This document shows, piece by piece, positions 1 through 6,519 of a stretch of 13,098 bases of DNA (position 1 is the stretch's first letter; each line of letters begins with the position of its first letter). The position numbers and the translations under genes were made by a program. Origin of the DNA: Clostridia bacterium. GTDB taxonomy: Bacteria > Bacillota_A > Clostridia > Christensenellales > Aristaeellaceae. Under the pieces are notes generated by a model. The model saw nothing but the letters and a program-made list of their open reading frames with translations, searched no databases and was not told the origin of the DNA. The stretch lies in NCBI GenBank assembly GCA_017620455.1, contig JAFZQK010000029.1, positions 1 to 13,098 on the forward strand, written 5' to 3'.

Positions 1-597
1 GGCGGCGGACTGAACCTGCGGGAAAAGGCGGACCTGAACGCCAAGGTGCTGGGCCAGTACTGGACGGGCACCTGGGTGGAGATCGTGGAAAAGGGCGAGG
101 AATGGTGCAAGGTGAAGGTGGCCGGCAAGGACGGCTACATGATGAGCAAGTTCCTCAAGGCCGCGGAGGCGGACAGGAAAATGTACGTGCGCACCAACAC
201 CGGCATCGGCCTGAACCTGCGCAAGGGCCCCGGCACTAATACCGCTATCATCACGTCCTTCCCCATCGACACGGAAGTGACCGTGCTGGAAAAGGGCAAG
301 GGCTGGTATAAGGTGAAGGTGGGCTGCTACGAAGGGTATATGGCCAGCGCGTACCTGTCTGCGAGCAAAGCCCCGGCCTATACGAAGCCCCTGGACGCCC
401 CCGTGACCGCCACCATGAAGAACATAAACGGCGGCAAGGTGGTGAATTTCCGCCTGTATCCCGGCATGAAAACCAAAATCATCCAGGCGTACCCCGTGGG
501 CACCCAGGTAAAGGTGCTGGAAAAGGGCGAGCTGTGGTGCAAGGTGGAAATCGAAGGCAAAATCGGGTATGTAAGCACCTATATGCTGAAGTTCTGA
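1..597 (+). CDS. SH3b-repeat protein, C-terminal part (5' end outside window)
   Basis: The reading frame is open from the first base to TGA at 595-597, so the true start lies upstream; 198 residues are visible. They form three bacterial SH3 (SH3b) repeats, at about residues 4-52, 71-119 and 148-196. Each starts with an (L/V)N(L/F)R motif, continues with a VxVLEKG/VEIVEKG strand and a W(C/Y)KV strand, and ends with a GY(M/V) strand. Such repeats usually bind peptidoglycan or other wall polymers and sit on secreted autolysins, amidases or anchoring proteins. No catalytic domain is visible, so the enzymatic part, if any, is off the window. The gene ends at a strong terminator at 652-681, so it is not co-transcribed with the sigma factor. 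The SH3b assignment is secure; the protein's function is not known from this part. Confidence 0.85.
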   Translation, partial: GGGLNLREKADLNAKVLGQYWTGTWVEIVEKGEEWCKVKVAGKDGYMMSKFLKAAEADRKMYVRTNTGIGLNLRKGPGTNTAIITSFPIDTEVTVLEKGKGWYKVKVGCYEGYMASAYLSASKAPAYTKPLDAPVTATMKNINGGKVVNFRLYPGMKTKIIQAYPVGTQVKVLEKGELWCKVEIEGKIGYVSTYMLKF

Positions 598-651
598 CGA
601 TAACAGACCGTATATCCGCAAATAAGGCATGCCTTGACCGGTGTCGACAGG

Positions 652-681
652 CCCTCTTCTTCGGAAGAGGGTTCTTTTTTT
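652..681 (+). terminator. Rho-independent terminator with UUCG tetraloop
   Basis: An 8-bp perfect stem (CCCTCTTC / GAAGAGGG, 652-659 with 664-671) is closed by a TTCG loop, giving the very stable C(UUCG)G tetraloop. TTCTTTTTTT follows. It lies 55 nt after the SH3b gene stop and should end that transcript before the ECF sigma unit. Confidence 0.9.
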
Positions 682-689
682 GATGAAAG

Positions 690-716
690 GGAATCAGGGA
701 AAAAAGAAGAACGTCT
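690..716 (+). promoter_or_regulatory. Possible ECF-type autoregulatory promoter
   Basis: GGAAT at 690-694 and CGTCT at 712-716 are 17 nt apart. This resembles the GGAAC...CGTC pattern bound by many ECF sigma factors, and it sits about 45 nt upstream of an ECF sigma gene, a usual place for autoregulation. The -35 is not perfect and no sigma-A alternative is obvious. The assignment is inference from motif and position. Confidence 0.4.
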
Positions 717-758
717 AATAGGTGCATGAGCTCATGAAACAGAAGGGAGCAGCCGCTG

Positions 759-1226
759 TTGACCAAGGAAGAATTTGCCCGCCGGGCCCAGGACATGGAA
801 GGGAAAATGTACAGAGTGGCCTGCGCGTACCTCAAGGAGGAGCAGGATCGGCTGGATGCGGCCCAGGAAGCGCTGCTCAAAGCGTGGAAAGGGAGAGGAA
901 AGCTGAAAAATCCCGAATACTTCGACACCTGGCTGATCCGCATCCTGATCCGGGAATGCGTCAACATTCAAAGGCATCAGAAGCGAATGACCCCGGTGGA
1001 GCGCCTGCCGGAAAAGGCGGCGGAAACAGGGGATAGCGCGCCGGTGCGGGAAGCCATCCTGGCGCTTAAGGAAAACCAGCGCCTCCCGGTGGTGCTGTTC
1101 TACATGGAAGGGTATACCGTGGAGGAGATCGCAAGAACGCTGCGGCTGCCCAAGGGCACGGTCTGCTCCCGCCTGGCGAGGGCCAGGGAACAAATGAAGC
1201 AATACTTAACGAAGGAGGCGGAGTGA
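759..1226 (+). CDS. ECF-family RNA polymerase sigma factor
   Basis: This 155-residue protein has the two-domain layout of group 4 (ECF) sigma factors. Region 2 covers about residues 10-75 and includes DAAQEALLKAWK and FDTWLIRILIREC, which bind core polymerase and the -10 element. Region 4 covers about 100-150 and includes the helix-turn-helix GYTVEEIARTLRLPKGTV followed by SRLARARE, which binds the -35 element. No extra domain is present. The start is TTG at 759, chosen because AGAAGGGAG lies 9 nt upstream and no ATG or GTG gives a better N-terminus. The stop TGA (1224-1226) shares its A with the ATG of the next gene, so the two are translationally coupled. The downstream membrane protein is the likely anti-sigma factor. 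The ECF subgroup and inducing signal cannot be told from the sequence. Confidence 0.9.
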   Translation: MTKEEFARRAQDMEGKMYRVACAYLKEEQDRLDAAQEALLKAWKGRGKLKNPEYFDTWLIRILIRECVNIQRHQKRMTPVERLPEKAAETGDSAPVREAILALKENQRLPVVLFYMEGYTVEEIARTLRLPKGTVCSRLARAREQMKQYLTKEAE

Positions 1227-2329
1227 TGAACAAGCAGGAATGGCAATCCGCGTTCGGCGAGCCGTCCGCCGCCTTTCACGAAGGGTTCGGCATGATGCTG
1301 AACCGATTGGAGGAGGAAAAGCAAGTGAAAAAGATGTCTGTACGCACGGCGCTGATCGCCCTGGCGCTGATCATGGCGCTGACGTGCGCGGCCTACGCGG
1401 CGGTGAGCCAATGGATGATCGGGGACTATTTCGGCAAGCGGGGCCCCGGCGGTACGCCCGAGGGCTTTGAAAGTGGCTATCAGGGGGATTACACCCAGGA
1501 GATCGGGGATATCCGATTCCATATCCGGGACGCCTATGTCAGCGGCAACGTCCTGACAGCCATGGTGGAAGTGAGCAGGACGGACGGACAGCCGGCGCTG
1601 TTCCTGACGGACAGCGTGGAGGAAGAGGATCTGATCGTCTATTACGACCAGATCCTGACCCAGGACCCGAAGGACCGGCGTACCATCGCGGAATACGCCA
1701 AGGAAAACGGATTGCCCCTGTACCATGCGGGCAGCTGGTTTACCCAGGACGGGAAAATGACGGAAGGCGCAGGCGACGAGTGGGCCGAGGATGGATTTGG
1801 GCGTTTCGTGATTTTCACACAGATTCAGGACATCCACAGCGAAGGCGGAAAAGCGAAGCTGTCCTGGGATGTTTATCTGGCGGATGCGGAGAACGGGTAT
1901 CAGGCGCAATCCAAGGAAATCGAACTGCCGGTGGAAGCCTACGAGGAGTGGACGGTAGAAGTCAACCGGGAAGTGGAGGGCACTCCGGTGGTGATCGATC
2001 GGCTGATGTTCAGGCAGAGCCGGATGGAAATGGACGTGGATATCGCCTATCATCTGGATACGGAAAAGATGCCGGATACCATCGCGGAGGACACCCCTGC
2101 GGCACTGGATTATCGGATCATCCATCTGGCTGATCCGGATACGGACGAAAAGCTTCTCATGGGCAGCAGGATCACCGGAGGAATGCGCTGGCTGAACGAA
2201 GCGCACACCGCCTTTGAAGGCGCGCTGGATTCCATCAGAGGGGAGTATCAGAAAGACACCTTGCGGCTCAAATTCTACGATCCCTGGCAGGATACATACT
2301 ACGCTTTTATCGATGTGAAAATCCGGTAA
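1226..2329 (+). CDS. Single-pass membrane protein, probable anti-sigma factor (DUF4179-like)
   Basis: This 367-residue protein has a short cytoplasmic N-terminus (about 1-40, including FHEGFGMMLNRLEEEKQ), one hydrophobic membrane segment (about 41-61) and an external domain of roughly 300 residues rich in beta-type sequence. That architecture, together with its position overlapping an ECF sigma gene, matches the DUF4179-type anti-sigma proteins of Firmicutes. In these the cytoplasmic part holds the sigma factor and the outer part senses the envelope signal. No zinc-binding HxxxCxxC anti-sigma motif is present. ATG at 1226 was chosen because GGAGG at 1214-1218 is 7 nt away; the in-frame GTG at 1223 is too close. 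The pairing is strongly suggested by context, but the exact family call is from memory and moderate. The ligand or stress sensed is unknown. Confidence 0.7.
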   Translation: MNKQEWQSAFGEPSAAFHEGFGMMLNRLEEEKQVKKMSVRTALIALALIMALTCAAYAAVSQWMIGDYFGKRGPGGTPEGFESGYQGDYTQEIGDIRFHIRDAYVSGNVLTAMVEVSRTDGQPALFLTDSVEEEDLIVYYDQILTQDPKDRRTIAEYAKENGLPLYHAGSWFTQDGKMTEGAGDEWAEDGFGRFVIFTQIQDIHSEGGKAKLSWDVYLADAENGYQAQSKEIELPVEAYEEWTVEVNREVEGTPVVIDRLMFRQSRMEMDVDIAYHLDTEKMPDTIAEDTPAALDYRIIHLADPDTDEKLLMGSRITGGMRWLNEAHTAFEGALDSIRGEYQKDTLRLKFYDPWQDTYYAFIDVKIR

Positions 2330-2335
2330 AACAAA

Positions 2336-2362
2336 GCCCGCGAAGTATCACGCTTCGCGGGC
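2336..2362. terminator. Hairpin, bidirectional terminator candidate
   Basis: A perfect 10-bp stem (GCCCGCGAAG / CTTCGCGGGC) with a 7-nt loop starts 7 nt after the anti-sigma gene stop. Read on the plus strand the tail is weak (ATTCCTGT). Read on the minus strand the stem is followed by TTTGTTTTA, so it works better as a terminator for the convergent hsp20 transcript. Confidence 0.65.
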
Positions 2363-2432
2363 ATTCCTGTCAGTGGGGACATTGCTGGTTTTTTCTGTTA
2401 TCCTTTATCCCAGCTGGTTTTCGGGAAGGGGC

Positions 2433-2480
2433 CTGGGGGAACCTGCTTTTGACTCAAAAGCGGGTTCCCCCAGATTTTAT
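2433..2480. terminator. Long 18-bp hairpin in convergent gap, probable terminator
   Basis: Arms 2433-2450 and 2456-2473 pair over 18 bp with one G-U wobble and a 5-nt loop. ATTTTAT follows on the plus strand. It lies between the convergent anti-sigma and hsp20 genes, 11 nt from the hsp20 stop. The T-tract favours the plus-strand transcript; the minus-strand tail has no T-run. Confidence 0.65.
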
Positions 2481-2484
2481 CCCA

Positions 2485-2946
2485 TTACTGTTCTTTCGTC
2501 TCCTTGCCGCTGCCGATGGCGATGCGGCGGGCGCCGGGCGCCTTGACGGGCTCCTGCTTGGGCAGGGTGACGTACAGGATGCCGTTCTTATAGTCGGCGC
2601 TGATGCGGTCCTGGTCGATGCCCTCCAGGTTGAAGGAACGGCTCACGTGGCCCACCCGGCGTTCGCTGTAATAGGCCTTTTCGTCGCTGCGCTCGGACTG
2701 CATGTCGGCGGAGATGGTGAGGGTGTCGTTTTCCACGCTCAGATTGATCTGATCCTCGGTGACGCCGGGCAGCTCGGCTTCGATGGTGTAATCCTTCTCA
2801 TTGTCATGGATATCCACCCGGAAGCCCACGTTGCCCATCCAGTCGTTCATATCGAAGAACGAACGGAAGAAACGGTCGTCAAACAGGGAAGGCGTGCGGC
2901 GCGCGGTCATATCGCGGTGATTGCGGTAAGGCATCATGGTATACAT
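2485..2946 (-). CDS. Hsp20 / alpha-crystallin small heat-shock protein
   Basis: This 153-residue protein is an ATP-independent chaperone that binds unfolding proteins in the cytoplasm and keeps them refoldable. The alpha-crystallin domain covers about residues 40-135. Its signatures are visible: VDIHDNEKDYTIEAELPGV, the NLSVENDTLTISA strand, RSFNLEG, and the ADYKNGILYVTLPK strand that carries the A-x-x-x-N-G-(I/V)-L motif. The N-terminal arm has the usual SLFDDRFFRSFFD phenylalanine-rich patch. The start at 2946 was chosen over the ATG at 2955 because AGGAGG directly abuts 2955 (zero spacing) but is 9 nt from 2946. The gene stands alone between convergent and parallel neighbours, with its own sigma-A promoter overlapped by two CtsR boxes, so it should be heat-induced. 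The family assignment is secure. Confidence 0.93.
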   Translation of the reverse strand: MYTMMPYRNHRDMTARRTPSLFDDRFFRSFFDMNDWMGNVGFRVDIHDNEKDYTIEAELPGVTEDQINLSVENDTLTISADMQSERSDEKAYYSERRVGHVSRSFNLEGIDQDRISADYKNGILYVTLPKQEPVKAPGARRIAIGSGKETKEQ

Positions 2947-3036
2947 AACATTCATCCTCCTTTGATCCCGGGGCGCGGCCCCGCTTAGCTTTGATTTTTC
3001 ATCAGTCAGGCTTCATTCTTCCCACCTGACGCCCAT

Positions 3037-3065
3037 AGTATACCTGAAAGATCAAAGAAGGTCAA
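3037..3065 (-). promoter_or_regulatory. Sigma-A promoter of hsp20
   Basis: On the minus strand TTGACC (3060-3065) and TATACT (3037-3042) are exactly 17 nt apart. Transcription would start near 3030, giving a leader of about 83 nt that includes a GC-rich hairpin (GGGGC-CGC-GCCCC, about 2969-2981) just upstream of the Shine-Dalgarno. The -35 hexamer lies inside CtsR box 1. Confidence 0.8.
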
Positions 3066-3066
3066 A
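3050..3066. promoter_or_regulatory. CtsR operator box 1 (overlaps hsp20 -35)
   Basis: GATCAAAGAAGGTCAAA matches the CtsR heptad direct repeat RGTCAAA-NAN-RGTCAAA at all specified positions except one (GATCAAA in the first half-site). CtsR represses clp and other heat-shock genes in Firmicutes. The box covers the -35 hexamer and part of the spacer, so binding would block polymerase. Confidence 0.8.
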
Positions 3067-3075
3067 TAGTAAAAA

Positions 3076-3092
3076 GATCAAAGAAGGTCAAA
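3076..3092. promoter_or_regulatory. CtsR operator box 2
   Basis: This is a second identical 17-nt copy of the CtsR box, 26 bp (about 2.5 helical turns) from box 1 and just upstream of the hsp20 -35. Two tandem boxes suggest cooperative or stringent repression. Confidence 0.78.
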
Positions 3093-3162
3093 ATACGGAC
3101 TTGCAGTGTCTCATGCTCATTATTTTAGGTTTTTTCTGAATATTTTGCGATTTTTCACGGTA

Positions 3163-3194
3163 TTTTAAAACCCCGCGCGTAAAACCGTGCGGGG
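3163..3194 (-). terminator. Terminator after the NAGPA fusion gene
   Basis: A 9-bp stem with one G-U pair (3171-3179 with 3186-3194) and a 6-nt loop lies 21 nt past the gene stop. TTTTAAAATA follows on the minus strand. It separates this gene from the hsp20 promoter downstream. Confidence 0.75.
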
Positions 3195-3215
3195 GATGGC
3201 CGGGGCGGAAAAATG

Positions 3216-5054
3216 TCAGTCCGCGGGCTGCACTTTTTCGGAATATCCGATGCCCAGCACCTCGTTGACCAGACGGTGGTTCTGGCCGCCGAAATTGCCG
3301 CTTTTGTTGATCTGAACGCCCATCAGCACCATGGCGGCCGTGCCGCCGCCGTCCAGATTGATGGCGTTCAGGCAGCCCAGCTCCTGCATTTTCTGGGCCA
3401 GCCAGATGCAGGACTGGCCGTGGCCGCTGCTGCGGCCTTCCACCACGACGGCGATGTAATGGCCGGGCTCCGCGGTGCCGAAGGCGGTACGGGGCTGGAA
3501 GGTTTCCCCGAACTGTTTAGAACGGATGGAGATTTCACCGTCCTGCACCAGGATGGGGCCGAAGGACAGGGTGTCCGTAGCGCCGGAAGCAAGGATTTCT
3601 TTCCCGGTCTGATCCTTGGTGACGAACACCCGGACGGAGCCGTCGGGATACAGCGCCATGATGTCCAGGGGCGGATAAGCCTGGGACGCGGGGTTCTTCT
3701 GCTTTTCAAAGAGGATCTCCCCGTTCCGGATCACCAGGCCCAGGGAGCCGCCGCCGTCGGGATCGTGGGTGCGGGCCACGCGGTAAATGAAATGGTCGGA
3801 ATTGATGGCGAACACCAGATGATTCGCCGCCACGATCTCGCCGGGGAACTTCCATTTGTTTTCATGCCAGTCGGTAATCAGCTTTTCGTCGTAATGATAG
3901 GGACGGAAAAGCTGGCCGGGATCCCGGGAATAAATGTGGGCCTCGTACCAGACGGTTTCTTCCTTTTTGGCGTTGGGAGCGCTGCGGCGGTTGATCTCGA
4001 TGCGCAGCGTCTGGGAAGCGTACAGCCACAGGCCGTTTTCCTCATCCGCAAGATAAAACTCCTCCTCGCCCTCCGGAAGGAAGCCTTCCGCCGTAAGCGC
4101 GGGGAAGCGCGGGTCCGCTTCCACGGCGGACGGAGGGAACGCATCGGCGTGCGCGGGCTCCGGTTCCGCCGTGGCTTCCGGGGCGGGCGCGGTCTGCGGC
4201 GCATCGATGGGCGCGGGCTCCGGTTCCGCCGTGGCTTCCGGGGCGGGGGCTTCGGTGGGCGCGGCGGGGGCTTCCTCCGCCCCGGCGCTCAGCACCCAGG
4301 GATCGGCAAACGTGCCGCTGCCGCCTGCCAGGGTCAGCACGGACAGATCGATATACACCGTGGGGCGCACCCCCAGATCGCTGTTGCCGGTGGAGATGCG
4401 GCCGATCTTGCCTTCGTCCATGATCCGGCGGTGCTCGTGGGGATAATCGGCGGAACGGGTGCGGCCCCACCAGGGGCTGTATTTGAAGCCGCCCTTCTGA
4501 TACTTGAACAGATGGGGCTGATTGCGCTGCTCCTTCCAGAAGTTGGGGGCGGGCAGTTCAAAGATCGGGGGGTCTACCGCCACGCTGGCGTAGGGCGTGC
4601 CCTCGCAGAGCCGGTCGTTATTGGACGCAAAGCCGATGGAGGCGTCCTTCATTTCATCGGAGGTGATCAGCGTCACCCGGGCGTTGTCTTCCGTGCGGAT
4701 CAGCAGGGCCGACTGCTCCCCGGCGGAGAAGGCGTCGTTGATGAAAACTTCATTCAAGTACTTGTACAGATCGCTGCTTTCCCAGCCGGCGTAATGCTGG
4801 TAATCCCCGTGGATGGGAGCGGCGAAGAGCAGGTATTCGCTCAGCAGCCAGGCTTCGCCGTTCCCGGCTTTCAGCACCCGCCAGAGGATGGGCTTCACCG
4901 TGCCGTCCTCCTCGGTGGGATAAGATCCGAACAGGACGTAGCGGTGCCCTTCGGCGCGGGAATAGCCGGTGATGTCCGCCGCGCCCTCCGCAGCGGCGAA
5001 CGAGGGCAGCGCCAGGATCAGCGCGAGCAGCAGGATCATCGGTTTCATTTTCAT
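3216..5054 (-). CDS. Secreted DUF6273 + phosphodiester glycosidase (NAGPA) fusion protein
   Basis: This 612-residue protein starts with a signal peptide (KMKPMILLLALILALPSFAAA). Residues about 25-260 resemble DUF6273, with ILWRVLKAG, AWLLSEYLLF, WESSDLYKYLNEVF and the closing LGVRPTVYIDLS; these modules are common on extracellular clostridial proteins and have no known activity. A Pro/Ala/Glu linker (about 263-310) contains a duplicated 20-residue unit. The C-terminal half is a NAGPA-type phosphodiester glycosidase domain, shown by SSGHGQSCIWLAQKM and the hallmark AINLDGGGTAAMV near residues 565-575. This family hydrolyses sugar-1-phosphodiester bonds and in bacteria probably acts on wall or capsular polymers. 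ATG at 5054 was chosen because GAGG is 7 nt upstream; the ATG at 5060 is only 1 nt from it. The gene follows spoVAEB on the same strand after 80 nt. The substrate is unknown. Confidence 0.82.
   Translation of the reverse strand: MKMKPMILLLALILALPSFAAAEGAADITGYSRAEGHRYVLFGSYPTEEDGTVKPILWRVLKAGNGEAWLLSEYLLFAAPIHGDYQHYAGWESSDLYKYLNEVFINDAFSAGEQSALLIRTEDNARVTLITSDEMKDASIGFASNNDRLCEGTPYASVAVDPPIFELPAPNFWKEQRNQPHLFKYQKGGFKYSPWWGRTRSADYPHEHRRIMDEGKIGRISTGNSDLGVRPTVYIDLSVLTLAGGSGTFADPWVLSAGAEEAPAAPTEAPAPEATAEPEPAPIDAPQTAPAPEATAEPEPAHADAFPPSAVEADPRFPALTAEGFLPEGEEEFYLADEENGLWLYASQTLRIEINRRSAPNAKKEETVWYEAHIYSRDPGQLFRPYHYDEKLITDWHENKWKFPGEIVAANHLVFAINSDHFIYRVARTHDPDGGGSLGLVIRNGEILFEKQKNPASQAYPPLDIMALYPDGSVRVFVTKDQTGKEILASGATDTLSFGPILVQDGEISIRSKQFGETFQPRTAFGTAEPGHYIAVVVEGRSSGHGQSCIWLAQKMQELGCLNAINLDGGGTAAMVLMGVQINKSGNFGGQNHRLVNEVLGIGYSEKVQPAD
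4151..4247. repeat. 60-nt-period tandem duplication in linker
   Basis: Bases 4151-4187 and 4211-4247 are identical over 37 nt at an exact 60-nt period. They encode the repeated APEATAEPEPA unit of the linker in the NAGPA fusion protein. The high identity at DNA level suggests a recent duplication, and copy number may vary between strains. Confidence 0.85.
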
Positions 5055-5087
5055 AAACATCCCTCGACTTTGTATGGATTACGCCTC

Positions 5088-5116
5088 AGTATACCATATA
5101 TGGGAGGGATTCACAA
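5088..5116 (-). promoter_or_regulatory. Putative sigma-A promoter of the NAGPA fusion gene
   Basis: On the minus strand TTGTGA (5111-5116) and TATACT (5088-5093) are 17 nt apart, with the predicted start about 27 nt before the ATG. The -35 matches 4 of 6 consensus bases. It lies in the 80-nt gap after spoVAEB, where no terminator is visible, so read-through from spoVA is also possible. Confidence 0.6.
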
Positions 5117-5134
5117 GGGGAAGAAGGGGCCGCG

Positions 5135-5497
5135 TCAAAAATCCTTGGGCCGCGGACGGAACAAAACCGCCGCCAGGAAGCCGAAAAACACCGCGGCGGC
5201 GATGCCCCCGGCGGTGGCGGCGAGCCCGCCGGTGAACGCCCCCAGCAATCCCGTTTCCTGCACGGCGGAAATGGCTCCCTGGGCCAGGGCGTGCCCGAAG
5301 CCCGTCAGCGGCACCGTGGCCCCGGCGGAGGCGAAGCGCGCCAGGGGCCCGTAAAGCCCCAGGGCGCTCAGGGCGGCACCGGCGGTGATGTAAAGGACCA
5401 GGATCCGGGCGGGAGTCAGCTTGGTTTTCAGGATCAGCACTTCGCCCAGGGCGCACAGCGCGCCGCCCGTGAGGAAAACCTTCAGGTACGTCAGCAT
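5135..5497 (-). CDS. spoVAE: Stage V sporulation protein AE (SpoVAEB)
   Basis: This is a 120-residue integral membrane protein, the usual length for SpoVAEB, with about three hydrophobic segments. It carries RFASAGATVPLTGFGHALAQ, the motif shared by SpoVAC and SpoVAEB (one protein family). It is part of the SpoVA complex in the inner forespore membrane, needed for taking up dipicolinic acid during sporulation and releasing it at germination. The start at 5497 has AAGGAG 8 nt upstream. Only 3 nt separate it from the spoVAD stop, so it is the last gene of the operon in this window; no spoVAEA or spoVAF follows. The sequence and the neighbours agree. Confidence 0.93.
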   Translation of the reverse strand: MLTYLKVFLTGGALCALGEVLILKTKLTPARILVLYITAGAALSALGLYGPLARFASAGATVPLTGFGHALAQGAISAVQETGLLGAFTGGLAATAGGIAAAVFFGFLAAVLFRPRPKDF

Positions 5498-5500
5498 CCT

Positions 5501-6508
5501 TCATTCTCCTTCCAGACAGATCACGTGGGCCACGCCGGGGATGGTTTCCCCCTGCTGGGCGCTGGTAGGGGACAGCAGCGCGCCGGTGGCCATGAAAAGC
5601 ACCCGCTTCCATTCCCCGGAATGCAGCCTGGGAAGGATCAGGGCGCTCAACACCGTGGCGGAGCAGCCGCAGCCGCTGGCCCCGGCGTGCACGTCGTCGC
5701 GGTCGTCGAAAACGCACAGGCCGCAGTCCAGGTACATTTCGTCCGTCAGCGGATGCCCCTGCTTCCGCATCAGTTCCTTGAGCAGATGGGAGCCCACGCC
5801 CCCCAGGTCCCCGGAAATCACCCGGTCGTAATCCCCGGGGGCGGTGCCGGTATCGGAAAAGAAGCGCAGCAGCGTGTCCGCCGCGGCGGGGGCCATGGCC
5901 GCTCCCATGTTGTTCACGTCGCTGATCCCCAGATCCACCACCCGGCCCACGCAGGCGCTGGCCGCCCGGGCAAGGCCGCGGCCCGTCCGGGACATAAGGC
6001 ACGCCCCCGCCCCCGTGACTGTCCACTGGGCAGCGGGGGTGCGCTGATTGCCGTATTCCAGGGGGAAGCGGTACTGGCGCTCGGCGGTGGCGTAATGGCT
6101 GCCTGCGACGCACAGGACGGGATCGGCAAAGCCGCCGTCTGTGAGGATGCTGCCCAGGATCAGGGATTCCGCCATGGTGGAGCAGGCGCCGTACAGCCCC
6201 AGGAAGGGGATCTCCAGCGCCCGGGCGGACAGGGACGCCGCCATGATCTGGTTTTCCAGATCGCCTCCCAGCAGGGCCTGCACCTTTTCCGCCGGCTTTT
6301 TCGCCTTTTTCAGGCAGATTTCGCAGGCGGTCTGGAACATTTTTCTTTCCGCCTGCTCGAAGCTCTTTTCCCCGAAGGCCGGGTCGTCCAGCACCAGGTC
6401 GAAATCCCTGCCCAGGGGCCCGCGGCCCTCCTTGGGCCCGGTGACGGCGGCGGAAGACAGGATGCGGGGCCTGTGCTCAAATACGAGGGTGGATCTGCCT
6501 GCGCGCAT
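5501..6508 (-). CDS. spoVAD: Stage V sporulation protein AD (SpoVAD), DPA-binding
   Basis: This 335-residue soluble protein has the thiolase/ketoacyl-synthase fold expected of SpoVAD. Visible landmarks are LYGACSTMAESL (Cys at residue 109, at the position of the thiolase nucleophile), DLGISDVNNMGAAMAPAAADT, ISGDLGGVGSHLL, and the Cys/Gly-rich GASGCGCSATVLSALILPRL near the C-terminus. SpoVAD is known to bind dipicolinic acid and to sit on the SpoVA membrane complex. It is not thought to be a working thiolase. The start is ATG at 6508, with GGAGG 6 nt upstream and 11 nt after the spoVAC stop. The frame is open further upstream, but that extension runs through spoVAC and is not coding. The length matches family members. 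The assignment is secure. Confidence 0.95.
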   Translation of the reverse strand: MRAGRSTLVFEHRPRILSSAAVTGPKEGRGPLGRDFDLVLDDPAFGEKSFEQAERKMFQTACEICLKKAKKPAEKVQALLGGDLENQIMAASLSARALEIPFLGLYGACSTMAESLILGSILTDGGFADPVLCVAGSHYATAERQYRFPLEYGNQRTPAAQWTVTGAGACLMSRTGRGLARAASACVGRVVDLGISDVNNMGAAMAPAAADTLLRFFSDTGTAPGDYDRVISGDLGGVGSHLLKELMRKQGHPLTDEMYLDCGLCVFDDRDDVHAGASGCGCSATVLSALILPRLHSGEWKRVLFMATGALLSPTSAQQGETIPGVAHVICLEGE

Positions 6509-6519
6509 GGAACGCCTCC

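Noticed and set aside
3050..3092. The two 17-nt direct repeats as the start of a CRISPR or iteron array
   Set aside because: There are only two copies, they match the CtsR heptad pattern, and they overlap a promoter of a heat-shock gene.
3213..5354. Plus-strand open frame of 713 codons opposite the NAGPA fusion gene
   Set aside because: It is a shadow of a gene with signal peptide and catalytic motif, rich in Gly/Arg, with no family pattern.
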